64,000 nucleotides of DNA from contig JACESI010000004.1 of assembly GCA_013911885.1 (NCBI GenBank), forward strand, positions 25,607 to 89,606, in the 5' to 3' direction. This stretch comes from Hyphomicrobiales bacterium. GTDB lineage: Bacteria > Pseudomonadota > Alphaproteobacteria > Rhizobiales > JACESI01. The number at the start of each line of letters is the position of its first letter. Position 1 is the stretch's first letter. A program made the translations under genes and the position numbers. The notes beneath the pieces were generated by a model. It saw only the letters and a list, made by a program, of their open reading frames with translations. It did not search any database and was not told the origin of the DNA. Below, piece by piece: positions 34,280 through 43,184 of this stretch.

Positions 34280-35074
34280 CTATGAACGCTCAGCGTCAAT
34301 TGCCATCCAGACGGCGAGCGCCTCACGGTGCGGCTTCACATCATGAACCCGAATGATGTCAGCGCCATGAGCAAGCGTGAATAAATTTGCACCGAGGGTG
34401 CCGAAAAGGCGGTCATTGACCTCAGCATCAAGGATCGCGCCAATGAAGCGCTTGCGCGAAAGGCCGATCAGAAGCGGATAGCCGCGCGCCTTCAACCGCT
34501 CCAGATTGGCCAGCACGATCAGATTCTGATGAAAGGTTTTGCCAAAACCGATGCCGGGATCGAGGGTGATCTTGTCGTCAGGGATATTCGCTTTGCGGGC
34601 GAGGGCAAGCGAGCGGTCGAACCAGCGGTCCATATCGTCCAGAATGTCGATTGTCTCATCCGCGCCCTCGACGCGGTTGTGCATGATCATCACATCGGCG
34701 CCGGTCTCGGCCACGACGGCAGCCATGGCCGCGTCGCGCTGGAGGCCCCAGACATCGTTGATGATCGAGGCACCAGCGGCCATCGCGGTGCGGGCGACAT
34801 TCGCCTTGTAGGTGTCAATCGACAGCGGGAGTGCAATTGCGCCCTTGAGGGCTGCGAAAACCGGCTGCAAGCGTCGCAATTCCTCGACTTCAGTGACGGG
34901 ATCGCTGCCGGGTCGGGTCGATTCGGCGCCAATGTCGAGAATATCGGCGCCTTCGGCCGTGAGGCGATGCGCCTGTTCGAGGGCTTTGTCGGCTGAATTG
35001 AACCGGCCGCCATCGGAAAAGGAATCCGGCGTCACGTTCAGGATCGCCATCAGTTTCGGGCGGCGCCGCAGCAT
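34280..35074 (-). CDS. folP: dihydropteroate synthase
   Basis: 264 residues. Seen: LMAILNVTPDSFSDGGRF, GADILDIGAESTRPGSDPV, INDVWGLQRDAAMAAVVAE, DPGIGFGKTFHQNL and LIGLSRKRFIG: all blocks of the sulfonamide target enzyme that joins the pterin to p-aminobenzoate. The usual MHN segment is also present (MIMHNRVEG). It begins 4 bases after the lepA stop, so both may share a transcript. Confidence 0.95.
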   Translation of the reverse strand: MLRRRPKLMAILNVTPDSFSDGGRFNSADKALEQAHRLTAEGADILDIGAESTRPGSDPVTEVEELRRLQPVFAALKGAIALPLSIDTYKANVARTAMAAGASIINDVWGLQRDAAMAAVVAETGADVMIMHNRVEGADETIDILDDMDRWFDRSLALARKANIPDDKITLDPGIGFGKTFHQNLIVLANLERLKARGYPLLIGLSRKRFIGAILDAEVNDRLFGTLGANLFTLAHGADIIRVHDVKPHREALAVWMAIDAERS

Positions 35075-35078
35075 CGGC

Positions 35079-36878
35079 CTAGCTGTCCATTTTCAGCGCG
35101 GCGATGAAGGCTTCCTGCGGGATTTCGACCTTGCCGAACTGGCGCATCTTCTTCTTGCCGGCCTTTTGTTTTTCGAGAAGCTTGCGCTTGCGCGTCACGT
35201 CGCCGCCATAGCATTTTGCGGTGACATCCTTGCGCAGGGCGGCAATCGTCTCGCGGGCAATAACTTTGCCGCCGATGGCAGCCTGAATCGGGATTTTGAA
35301 CATGTGCCGGGGGATCAGGTCCTTGAGCTTTTCGCACATTACCCGGCCGCGATTATCCGCCTGGCTGCGGTGGACGAGCATCGACAGCGCGTCGACCGGC
35401 TCGCCATTGACGAGGATCGACATTTTCACAAGATCGCCGGAGCGGTAATCACTGATGTGATAGTCGAAGCTCGCATAGCCGCGGGAAATGGATTTCAGCC
35501 GGTCGTAGAAGTCGAAAACAACCTCGTTGAGCGGCAGATCGTAGGTCAGCATGGCGCGGTTGCCGACATAGGTGAGTTCGATCTGAAGGCCGCGCCGTTC
35601 CTGACAGAGTTTCAGGATTGTGCCGAGATATTCATCCGGCGTCAGGATTGTCGCGCGGATCCATGGTTCCCGGATTTCCTCGATCTTGACGACATCGGGC
35701 ATATCCGCCGGGTTGTGCAATTCGCGATCCGTGCCGTCGGTCATGGTCAGCTGATAGACCACGCTCGGCGCGGTGGCGATGAGGTCGAGATCGAATTCGC
35801 GCTCAAGCCGCTCCTGAATGATTTCAAGATGGAGAAGGCCGAGAAAGCCGCAGCGGAACCCGAAGCCGAGGGCGGCGGATGATTCCATCTCATAGGAGAA
35901 GCTCGCGTCGTTGAGGCGCAGCTTGCCCATTGCGCCGCGCAATTCCTCGAATTCGTTGGCATCGACCGGAAAGAGGCCGCAGAACACAACGGGCTGGGCC
36001 TCGCGGAAGCCCGGAAGCGGCTCGATATTGGTTGCCTTCGCATCGCAGATCGTATCGCCGACACGGGTATCCGCCACTTCCTTGATGGATGCGGTGATGA
36101 AGCCGATCTCACCCGGATCGAGCGCATCAACATTTTCCATTTTCGGGCGGAAGACACCGATGCGTTCAATGCCATAGGTCGCGTTTGTGCCGATGATTTT
36201 GATCTGCTGGCCTTTTTTCATGATGCCGTCGACAATGCGCACGATGACGACGACGCCGAGATAGGCATCGTAATAACTGTCGACCAGCATGGCTTTGAGG
36301 GGGGCATTGCGGTCCCCTTTGGGGGCCGGAAGACGCTCGACGATGGCTGAAAGAACGGCTTCGATGCCAAGCCCGGTTTTTGCAGATATCAGAACCGCAT
36401 TCGAGGCGTCGATGCCGATCACGTCCTCGATCTGCTCGCGGATACGCTCCGGTTCGGCGGCGGGAAGATCGATCTTGTTCAGGACCGGCACAATCTCATG
36501 GTCGACCTCGATCGCCTGATAGACATTGGCAAGGGTCTGAGCCTCGACACCCTGCGAGGCATCGACAACAAGAAGCGATCCTTCGCAGGCGGCGAGCGAG
36601 CGGTTCACCTCATAGGCGAAGTCGACATGGCCTGGCGTGTCGATCAGGTTGAGGACATAATGTTTGCCGTCGGTATGGACATATTCGAGCCGCACGGTCT
36701 GCGCCTTGATCGTGATGCCGCGCTCGCGCTCGATATCCATGCTGTCGAGCACCTGTTCCTTCATCTCGCGCAGGCTCAACCCGCCGGTCAGCTGGATCAG
36801 ACGGTCAGCAAGGGTCGACTTGCCGTGATCGATATGGGCGACGATTGAAAAATTGCGAATAAGGGAAATGTCTGTCAT
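35079..36878 (-). CDS. lepA: elongation factor 4 (LepA)
   Basis: 599 residues, the family length. Translation GTPase: [20 protein letters not shown] (P-loop), [34 protein letters not shown]-terminal LepA-specific domain ending [21 protein letters not shown]. It binds the ribosome and helps translocation or initiation problems under stress. First gene of the lepA-folP-folB-folK series. Confidence 0.97.
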   Translation of the reverse strand: MTDISLIRNFSIVAHIDHGKSTLADRLIQLTGGLSLREMKEQVLDSMDIERERGITIKAQTVRLEYVHTDGKHYVLNLIDTPGHVDFAYEVNRSLAACEGSLLVVDASQGVEAQTLANVYQAIEVDHEIVPVLNKIDLPAAEPERIREQIEDVIGIDASNAVLISAKTGLGIEAVLSAIVERLPAPKGDRNAPLKAMLVDSYYDAYLGVVVIVRIVDGIMKKGQQIKIIGTNATYGIERIGVFRPKMENVDALDPGEIGFITASIKEVADTRVGDTICDAKATNIEPLPGFREAQPVVFCGLFPVDANEFEELRGAMGKLRLNDASFSYEMESSAALGFGFRCGFLGLLHLEIIQERLEREFDLDLIATAPSVVYQLTMTDGTDRELHNPADMPDVVKIEEIREPWIRATILTPDEYLGTILKLCQERRGLQIELTYVGNRAMLTYDLPLNEVVFDFYDRLKSISRGYASFDYHISDYRSGDLVKMSILVNGEPVDALSMLVHRSQADNRGRVMCEKLKDLIPRHMFKIPIQAAIGGKVIARETIAALRKDVTAKCYGGDVTRKRKLLEKQKAGKKKMRQFGKVEIPQEAFIAALKMDS

Positions 36879-37236
36879 GGCGCTGAGATATCATTGCAGG
36901 CGGCGGGCGCAAAGAAGTATTCGCGGACATTTGCCCACTTTCTTTGTCGTTTCGGCGAGCCTCAGTCTGTGATGGGGGCATCGCATCCCGGTTTTTGTTC
37001 TCCCGCCTGGCTGCGGGATTATTTTGACATGGTAAAGCGGATGGCTAAACTGCGCGCGTCTGAACCGCAAATTCTGGCGGCTTTTCCAGGCATGAGCGTT
37101 GGCCGCATGGGGCTTATTGGGCGCGGAAGTGGTGTTTTGGGATTTGTCTGGTTTTGACCGAAGAAACGCGGCCGGCGCGATGCAGGAGCAGGCAGGGCAT
37201 GAGCCCGTGATACAGGCGCCGACGGGGCAGGTACTG
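36879..37236. other. intergenic region upstream of the GT25 gene
   Basis: About 360 bases between divergent lepA and the glycosyltransferase. Small open frames here have no recognisable product. A promoter-like pair is listed separately. The coding frame of the GT25 gene is open through the last 138 bases, so its start could lie up to 37099. Confidence 0.4.
37024..37051 (+). promoter_or_regulatory. possible sigma-70 promoter for the GT25 gene
   Basis: TTGACA, a 16-base spacer, then TAAACT. About 185 bases before the chosen start. Match by eye only. Confidence 0.35.
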
Positions 37237-38067
37237 ATGCGCCGTGATATCGGTTTCTACGTGATCAATCTTGAACGTTCAGCCGACCGTCTGGCGGAAG
37301 TTGCGCAAGTCTTTGGCGCGCTTTGCCTTCCGTTCGAGCGGATTACCGCTGTTGATGGCAGAACCATGGGCAAGGAGGCGATCCGGGCGGTCTATGACGG
37401 GCGCTTTTCGCTTGATGGCGGCTGCTACTTGCACGACACCTGGGTTGCAATCACCCTGTCGCATATCCGGGCGCTCGAGACATTTCTCTCAAGCGAGAAT
37501 GCATTCGCCGTGATCCTCGAGGATGACGCGGTTTTCACCGCCGAGGCGCTTTTCATCATCAATCATCTGGTAGCAGCGAAAGCTGACGGAACCCTCGAAT
37601 TCGATGGCGTGGAACTGATGGGACCGGCCAACAATTCCCGCGATGTCATCGCACAGGCGCGCAAGGTGGGGGGCTACACAATCGGTCGCCCCGCAAAGAC
37701 AACGCCGATTTCCGGTTGCATGCTCTATACCCGTGAAGGGGCGGAGAAGCTGCTTCGCCATGCGCTGCCGATCCGAACCCATTGGGACAATTATCTGTCA
37801 CTGTCCTGGCGCCATGGCGCGCGCTATCTGACAGTGCGGCCGTTTCCGGTTCATGCGCGGGAAGGCAGCGCTTCGACTTATCACGGCCTGGAGGCGGGCC
37901 CGGTGCGTCTGACGCTTCTGCTGCGCATCCGACGGGCGTTTTACCGGATCTATCAGGGGCCAAGGCGGCTTATGTTCAGCCTGTCATGGCTCGGACTTGC
38001 CGCAGGACTGCGGATCCCCGGCTCTTACCAGCGCATCAAACGCGGCAGCACTCTGCCGAAAGCATGA
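37237..38067 (+). CDS. glycosyltransferase family 25 (LOS/LPS type)
   Basis: 276 residues from the chosen ATG, which opens MRRDIGFYVINLERSADRL, the normal GT25 N-terminus; the frame stays open for 46 codons upstream with another ATG at 37180. Seen: VAITLSHIRALETFLSSENAFAVILEDDAVF (the EDD metal site), YTIGRPAKTTPISGCMLYTREGAEKLL. GT25 enzymes add galactose or glucose to lipooligosaccharide or other surface glycans. The C-terminal part is basic with a hydrophobic patch (LMFSLSWLGLAAGLRI). Single gene, divergent from lepA. Confidence 0.85.
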   Translation: MRRDIGFYVINLERSADRLAEVAQVFGALCLPFERITAVDGRTMGKEAIRAVYDGRFSLDGGCYLHDTWVAITLSHIRALETFLSSENAFAVILEDDAVFTAEALFIINHLVAAKADGTLEFDGVELMGPANNSRDVIAQARKVGGYTIGRPAKTTPISGCMLYTREGAEKLLRHALPIRTHWDNYLSLSWRHGARYLTVRPFPVHAREGSASTYHGLEAGPVRLTLLLRIRRAFYRIYQGPRRLMFSLSWLGLAAGLRIPGSYQRIKRGSTLPKA

Positions 38068-38097
38068 AGGCATGTCAGGAAAATCTGAAGGCGCGCC

Positions 38098-38520
38098 TCA
38101 GCGGGTGAAGTCGTTGCTGCACGCAATGGCCGCGATAATATCCGGTGAGATATGGGTCAGAACGTCTTCGTGGGTTGCCTCGAGCACCACTTTCGGGGCG
38201 TGGCCCGCCTGATAGGCATGGTACCATTCGGCGACGGACAGGCACCAGTGTTCCCCGGGCTTCAGGCCGGGAAAACCGTCTTTCGGTCGGGGCATGGAAA
38301 GATCAACCCCGTTCTCTGCTGAAAAGCGCAGAAAATCTTCCGACATGACGCTACAGATCAGATTCTCGCGCTGATGAGCGCCATGCACACAACAGGTGTG
38401 GCCGACGAAATATCCGTCAATATTAATGTGCACGCATGGTTCCAGAAGGCTGCCCATCACATTGCGGGCACTGCCAACTTCAGCGGCTCGACGCTCGTCC
38501 TCGGGCGTATGGCGATTCAT
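38098..38520 (-). CDS. DUF2237 family protein
   Basis: 140 residues. Seen: NVMGSLLEPCVHINIDGYFVG, CSVMSEDFLRFSAENGVDLS, PRPKDGFPGLKPGEHWCLSVAEW and VVLEATHEDVL: the characteristic blocks of this short family, whose function is unknown. The Cys/His/Trp-rich pattern suggests a metal or redox site but that is speculation. The ATG of MNRHTPEDE was chosen; an in-frame extension of 19 codons has no family match. Confidence 0.83.
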   Translation of the reverse strand: MNRHTPEDERRAAEVGSARNVMGSLLEPCVHINIDGYFVGHTCCVHGAHQRENLICSVMSEDFLRFSAENGVDLSMPRPKDGFPGLKPGEHWCLSVAEWYHAYQAGHAPKVVLEATHEDVLTHISPDIIAAIACSNDFTR

Positions 38521-38646
38521 TGTTTCGGTCCAAAATTCTGCTTCGCACCGCAAATATCGCGTTGTCGTGGTGCGCAACTTTGTTGGGAGGATGTCAAAGA
38601 TGCGGCGTTATGTCCATCATGCGCCTGTTTGCGTAAAATAGACAGC

Positions 38647-38999
38647 TTATAAAAGCGCCTTTGCCATGCGAGGAATACTTACCTCGCAGCGTCGGCCGAT
38701 CGCGCCATGCCCGCCGTCGAATGTCTCGAATTGATGGTCAATGCCGGCATCGCTCAATTCCTGGCTGAGCCTGCGGCTCCCATAAAGAATATTGTATTCG
38801 TCATGTGTACCGCAGTCGAAATAGATCAGGCGCGCGCGGCGCAGATGCTGGGTCTTCTGGGGTAAAAATACAAGCGGATCAAAGGCAATCCACCGGTTCC
38901 AGCGCGCCTCGATCAGCGTGCATGTGCCGGGCGTCACCGGCAGGGAAAGGCCGTAATCGCGCAAGCGGATTGACCGGAAATGCGGTGTGACGCCGCACG
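38647..38999 (-). pseudogene. 3' remnant of an esterase (alpha/beta hydrolase, esterase D-like)
   Basis: About 115 residues equal to the C-terminal third of a PF00756-type esterase: NRWIAFDPLVFLP, LRRARLIYFDCGTHDEYN, YGSRRLSQELSDAGIDHQF, ETFDGGHGAIGRRCEVSIPR. The catalytic Asp and His regions are present, but the nucleophile Ser and the N-terminal two thirds are missing. The homologous frame begins right at the stop of the YiiX-like gene and has no start of its own, so it looks like a truncated gene left after a deletion or insertion at that junction. Confidence 0.65.
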
Positions 39000-39866
39000 T
39001 TAAGCAGTCTTGCGGGCTGTCACGGTGCCGCGCTGGTTGAGCACGTCGAAATTGGTGAACTTGCCACTCCAATTCATGGTCTTGTAGTTGAAGCCCTTCT
39101 CAATTGTCGGTTTGACGACTGTGAAATACGGTGAGAGATCAAAGTCACGCGGCGCGAAGAGCGAGTGATGGCGAATGTGCAGCACTTCCTGATAGCAATA
39201 GTCCGTGTGGCAGTCTTCCTGGTTCTCTTCATAGTCGAAGACCGGAAGGATCGGATAGCCGACCTGCTGGAATGCCTGCGCGATCAATGATGAACAGATC
39301 GCCCGTGTCGGGTCACCGGAGCCAAGCGCGATCATGCGGCGGCGATAGCGTGCGGGCAGGGGCAGCGGGAAAAAATAGCGCAGCATATCAAGAATATTGC
39401 TGTGGTCATATTGCAGGCCGATCTTGGAGATCATGAACCCAACAACCCTGTCGCGGTCTTCGTCGGTCAAGCCGGTCGGGCGGCAGACACGGGTGTTATA
39501 GGTCTCGTATTTCGAAAGCGGCCTGGCGACACAGCCTTCGCCGAGATTAACCTCGATCAGGCAAGGCCGGTCCGCCGGATCGTCGCATGCATCAACGGGA
39601 ACACTGACTGCGTCACCCACATACATCGCCGCATGCGACCAGGTCGACTGCGTCAGATATTTGATCACGGCGGAAACCTGCTGGTTCCCTTCGACCAGGA
39701 TGATATCGCCCGGCCTGAGCACCGCTCGCATGGAACTCAGGTCAGACGGCGTATAGGGCACGTAGCCGCTGACCGGACTGTCGAGCCGTTTTGCAATATA
39801 CTCGCCAATCCGGTCGAAAATCGAAAATTTGGGCGCGTCCATGGTCGATCTTTCCGTATGGCCCAT
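39000..39866 (-). CDS. permuted papain-like amidase/peptidase (YiiX/lipo-like family)
   Basis: 288 residues. NlpC/P60-like circularly permuted fold: LRPGDIILVEGNQQVSAVIKYLTQSTWSHAAMYVG gives the His; CLIEVNLGEGCVARPLSKYE; YDHSNILDMLRYFF; and RAICSSLIAQAFQQVGYPI gives the nucleophile Cys. Family members are proposed to cleave amides of lipids or peptidoglycan. No signal peptide is seen. A possible ATG eight codons downstream (MDAPKFSIF) is an alternative start. Directly followed by the esterase remnant. Confidence 0.78.
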   Translation of the reverse strand: MGHTERSTMDAPKFSIFDRIGEYIAKRLDSPVSGYVPYTPSDLSSMRAVLRPGDIILVEGNQQVSAVIKYLTQSTWSHAAMYVGDAVSVPVDACDDPADRPCLIEVNLGEGCVARPLSKYETYNTRVCRPTGLTDEDRDRVVGFMISKIGLQYDHSNILDMLRYFFPLPLPARYRRRMIALGSGDPTRAICSSLIAQAFQQVGYPILPVFDYEENQEDCHTDYCYQEVLHIRHHSLFAPRDFDLSPYFTVVKPTIEKGFNYKTMNWSGKFTNFDVLNQRGTVTARKTA

Positions 39867-39987
39867 TGTGTGGCCGACAGTGGAGACTTCGAACTTCGCG
39901 AAACTTTACGGCTTTTCCGCATGGTTTCCAATTGGGGCGGGATCATTTCTGTGCTTCAACGCGCAGAAGTGATCGACGAAAGGTCCG

Positions 39988-40395
39988 TCAGAAGCCAAAA
40001 AGCTGGCTCAGAACCAGATAGGCGCTGAGCGCGACAAAGCCTGAGAGAGTGCTTCCCCAGGCCCAATCTACCAGAGACATTTTGACAGGCCAGTTTTTCA
40101 GCGTTGCAAGGTTGGTCACGTCATAGGTGCCATAAGCTGCGAAACCGAACAGAGCGCCGAATCCGAGCGCCTTCTCGGCAGAGCCAGAATCAAGGGCGGG
40201 CAAGACAACAAGAACGGCGAGCGCTGCCGCATAGATCAGATAGAATAGGGCAGCGATGCCGATCTTCGGCTTTTCCAGCATCAGGTTGCCAAGTGCCTTT
40301 TTGTAAAAGCTGGTCGCAACCAAGCCGAGCCAGAGCGCGTCGATGCCTAGGTAAAGCGCCGTCACCACGGCATAGGTGATGAGAAATTCAACCAT
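39988..40395 (-). CDS. DUF2177 family membrane protein
   Basis: 135 residues with four membrane helices. Seen: ALYLGIDALWLGLVATSFYKKAL, ALFYLIYAAALAVLVVLPAL, GALFGFAAYGTYDVTNLATLKNWP and LVDWAWGSTLSGFVALSAYL, which match DUF2177. Function unknown. Stands at the edge of the AT-rich accessory patch. Confidence 0.85.
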   Translation of the reverse strand: MVEFLITYAVVTALYLGIDALWLGLVATSFYKKALGNLMLEKPKIGIAALFYLIYAAALAVLVVLPALDSGSAEKALGFGALFGFAAYGTYDVTNLATLKNWPVKMSLVDWAWGSTLSGFVALSAYLVLSQLFGF

Positions 40396-40717
40396 TGGTT
40401 CGCTATCCTTTCAATGCGGGGAAACTGGTCTTCCGGGGCTCGATATAAGGCGATATAGGGGTCGGACAGCGATTTTAAATTGCTGCCGCCGCTATGACGC
40501 AGATTTCCCCGGCATCCCTTGATCTCGACCAGAAAGGTCTGGTCTGCCAGCTCGGCAATCTTGTGATAAGTGCTTACGCGGGTATTGGCTCTGAAGCATT
40601 TGATCGCGGATGGCGAACAGATTGCAACCGCGCCTCACACATAATCGTCAGGATTTGTGGCTCACTAAATGGTTTTGACCATTTTGACGAGAAAGCTCTA
40701 ATTTTGAAGCCATTTTT

Positions 40718-40742
40718 CCCGGTTTTATTGAACGGGTTTTTT
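40718..40742 (+). terminator. terminator-like hairpin in AT-rich patch
   Basis: CCCG(g)TT pairs with AACGGG and is followed by TTTTTT. There is no clear plus-strand gene before it; it could end a short transcript from 40400-40700 or be a remnant. Confidence 0.4.
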
Positions 40743-40764
40743 GAAGTTCAATATTCAAATCTCA

Positions 40765-40790
40765 TAGTAAAATATAATACTATTTTACTA
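40765..40790. repeat. perfect 10-bp inverted repeat TAGTAAAATA/TATTTTACTA
   Basis: Arms separated by TAATAC, about 50 bases after the stop of the hydrolase gene. Could be an AT-type transcription end or a protein-binding palindrome. Confidence 0.5.
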
Positions 40791-40842
40791 AAGTGTTCAT
40801 TTAAGAATTATTTTTAGAATAAAAATTCCGAATTATTAAAAA

Positions 40843-41685
40843 TTACTTTTCTCTGATATCTATACCGCGTACATGTTGTAATTTACTTCTGTTCCAGGTT
40901 GATTTCATCTGGAACAAAAATTCTGAAATGATATTTTTTGCGCGCTGTTGCAAAACAGGTCCACCGCGGCCAGCAAGGGTAAAATGTGTGGCTCGATCAA
41001 CTATAGCCAGCCTTTTTTGACCAGAGGGCAAGCCTTCCCATGCTTCTAGACGCTTAATATAGTCGCCGTCAAACCCATCATCTTTTGTGCCTGTAATCAT
41101 TAAAACAGGCTTGTGGACTTTTTCCCACGCTTGGGGGTTTGAAAATGCCCAACCCGTCCCCTGAGGTGAAAGCGCGATATAGCCATCAAATCTGTCCAGT
41201 CCTTTATAGGGAGGGTTTCCTATAGCTCCTGCCTCAATCATGGTAAGGGCCGCACCCATGGAATGACCGCCTAATAGAAAAGGTTTAGGCTTACAATTGG
41301 GTTCCATGGAAAATTCTATCGCACTTGCCAGATCTTGGGATCTGCCGTCCCAAATTTTCCTATCAAGCAATATTTGCGATTTGTCTGCTGCCCCAAAAGC
41401 TCTCTTCAAAGCGGCAGGCCCAGATTCCAGGTGCGAAATATTAATAACACGATAACCGCTATTTTGAGCGGCGTCAGCGGCATATTCCAGGCCATCCCTG
41501 GAGCCCCCCATGCCGTGGGACAGTATCAGGGTTGGCGCACAAGCTGATTGATACCAATTTGAACTTAGCAAGGCAGGGATTTTCGCACCATCCTTGCGAG
41601 TGAGTTCTATTTCTATTCTACCTTGAGCGTATGATGAATTACACAGGAAGGATAAAGCGATCAAAGAAAATATTGCAAATCTCAT
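40843..41685 (-). CDS. secreted alpha/beta hydrolase (dienelactone hydrolase/PAF-acetylhydrolase-like)
   Basis: 280 residues. Signal peptide MRFAIFSLIALSFLCNSSYA. Seen: LILSHGMGGSRDGLEYAADAA, LLGGHSMGAALTMIEAGAIG (nucleophile Ser), VLMITGTKDDGFDGD (acid) and VDRATHFTLAGRGG (His). Likely an exported esterase or lipase; substrate unknown. Its base composition is clearly lower in GC than the neighbours and both flanks are AT-rich, which together with the adjacent tRNA-Ser suggests horizontal acquisition. Confidence 0.8.
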   Translation of the reverse strand: MRFAIFSLIALSFLCNSSYAQGRIEIELTRKDGAKIPALLSSNWYQSACAPTLILSHGMGGSRDGLEYAADAAQNSGYRVINISHLESGPAALKRAFGAADKSQILLDRKIWDGRSQDLASAIEFSMEPNCKPKPFLLGGHSMGAALTMIEAGAIGNPPYKGLDRFDGYIALSPQGTGWAFSNPQAWEKVHKPVLMITGTKDDGFDGDYIKRLEAWEGLPSGQKRLAIVDRATHFTLAGRGGPVLQQRAKNIISEFLFQMKSTWNRSKLQHVRGIDIREK

Positions 41686-41970
41686 TAAAAGCTCACTTTG
41701 AATTTTTAAATGAAATATAAATAATAGTAAAACACATAAATCTAATTGTCAATATCAGTATAAAAAATATGAAACTAAAATAATCTCTCTCCGCATCTTG
41801 CGGTCCGAAAGCGACGTTTATTTTTACATTGGATATAGTGCTTATGGAAGAAAAATTGGATTATAAAAGGAATTTTGGTATATCGCTGTAAATAGATTTT
41901 GCTTGAAATTCCAGAGTTTCTGGTGCTGTCAAGATTACCTAATTTTCTACAGGAAGATTTTCTCTTCTAA
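41686..41970. other. AT-rich non-coding stretch between hydrolase gene and tRNA-Ser
   Basis: About 285 bases, strongly AT-rich, with no gene. It lies directly at the 3' end of the tRNA. I looked for a second copy of the tRNA 3' end and for an integrase and saw neither. Confidence 0.45.
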
Positions 41971-42060
41971 TGGCGGAGAGATAGGGATTCGAACCCTAGG
42001 TACGCTTGCGCGCACAACGGTTTTCGAGACCGCCCCGATCGACCACTCCGGCACCTCTCC
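41971..42060 (-). tRNA. tRNA-Ser (anticodon CGA)
   Basis: 90 bases with encoded CCA. Acceptor arms GGAGAGG / TCTCTCC (last pair G-U) plus discriminator G; anticodon stem-loop GCGGT-CTCGAAA-ACCGT gives anticodon CGA (UCG codons); a long variable arm (GTGCGCGCAAGCGTAC), typical of Ser; T arm TAGGG-TTCGAAT-CCCTA. Its 3' end faces the AT-rich patch. Confidence 0.93.
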
Positions 42061-42212
42061 GTGCTTTCGACATTTCTGGCCTTGTCGTCAGGCACGCTCC
42101 ATATCGAGACTGCCTGCATTAATCAAGTCTTTTGGCTGAGGCAAACGGGGGAAATGGGCGCGGGCGCGTGCTGGCGGCGAGGCGGGGCTTTTTTGCAGCC
42201 CGATTTGGCTCG

Positions 42213-43001
42213 TTACTTCGGCGCCCAGATATGCGGTCTTGTTTCGAGGCCGAACTCGACCATCTGCACGGTCACGCTGTTTCTATCAGCGAAAACAACG
42301 GTATAGGCAGGGGCGACCGGTGCGCCCCGGCGTACGCGATGTGCCGCATAATCAGGATAGCCGTTCTGATTCGCGCCACGGCTCGCACTCGCAGGCACGC
42401 CGCGCACCGAGCCAAAGGTCGGCAGGTGGATATGGCCGAAAAAGATATGAGCGATCTTCTCACGGTGGGTTTCGACGATATCGCCGAAAGCGTCCGCGTC
42501 TGCAAGCATCACCCTGTCGATATCCTCAAGATGGATCGGCAGCGGGTGATGGTGCATGAACAGAAACACAGGCGGCTTCGCCCCGGCGAGTGCTTCGCGC
42601 AGCCATGCCAGGCGGGTCGCACAGAGCGCGCCCGCATGCGAGCCCGGATTTACCGTGTCGATGATGATTCCGGTACCCTCGGAAAGCGCAAAGACCGATT
42701 GCGCAAAGCCGGAGGGATCGAGATGCTCTGCGAAGACGACGGCGAAATTCTCGCGCAGATCGTGATTGCCGATGGTGAGGGCGACAGGCATCGGCAGATC
42801 AGCGAGCATTGTGCGCAAGCGCTCATAAGTTTCAATCTCACCATATTCGGTGAGGTCGCCGCTGATCACGAGCGCATCGGCGTCACCATGGCGCTCGAGA
42901 CAATGCGCGAGGCCGGCTGCGAAATTCGCGTTCGGATCTTGCTGATAGAGCGTCTTTGGCGGGATTGTGAGATGGATGTCAGTAAACTGGATGAGTTTCA
43001 T
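42213..43001 (-). CDS. metallophosphoesterase, 3',5'-cyclic-nucleotide phosphodiesterase CpdA-like
   Basis: 262 residues of the calcineurin-like family. Metal motifs: FTDIHLT (DxH), ALVISGDLTEYG (GD), ALTIGNHDLREN (GNHD), FLFMHHHPLP and FFGHIHLPTFG (GHxH). CpdA-type enzymes hydrolyse cAMP, but the family also includes phospholipid and other phosphodiesterases, so the substrate is open. The ATG of MKLIQFTDIHL was chosen because the 26 codons upstream have no match. Confidence 0.85.
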   Translation of the reverse strand: MKLIQFTDIHLTIPPKTLYQQDPNANFAAGLAHCLERHGDADALVISGDLTEYGEIETYERLRTMLADLPMPVALTIGNHDLRENFAVVFAEHLDPSGFAQSVFALSEGTGIIIDTVNPGSHAGALCATRLAWLREALAGAKPPVFLFMHHHPLPIHLEDIDRVMLADADAFGDIVETHREKIAHIFFGHIHLPTFGSVRGVPASASRGANQNGYPDYAAHRVRRGAPVAPAYTVVFADRNSVTVQMVEFGLETRPHIWAPK

Positions 43002-43184
43002 CAGGGACGAATCCGAAAAGGGGGTCTTAACCGGTGCGGGTATGCCGGATCGCTGTGACAGCCGGTTGACATGCTGCATTTGCCACAGGCACCGTCAATA
43101 GATATCCGTTGATCGCGGCCCTTGGCGGGACCGGGCGCGACCGGGCGCGGCTGTCTCAGTTGCGCGCCCTTGAGGCTCAGACCT

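Larger units (their letters stand above)
40396..40842. other. AT-rich intergenic region downstream of the hydrolase gene
   Basis: About 450 bases in which base composition shifts from the genome average to strongly AT-rich from about 40640. It holds a plus-strand terminator-like hairpin (CCCG...CGGG then TTTTTT, 40718-40742) and a perfect 10-bp inverted repeat (40765-40790). A 107-codon plus-strand frame runs through the hairpins and shows no family, so I do not call it. Confidence 0.5.

Noticed and set aside
35050..35882. A 356-codon plus-strand frame over folP and lepA (34812-35882)
   Set aside because: Antisense to two complete essential genes and without family features.
40494..40817. 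A 107-codon plus-strand frame in the AT-rich patch
   Set aside because: It runs through a terminator-like hairpin and a palindrome, changes composition midway and matches nothing I recognise.
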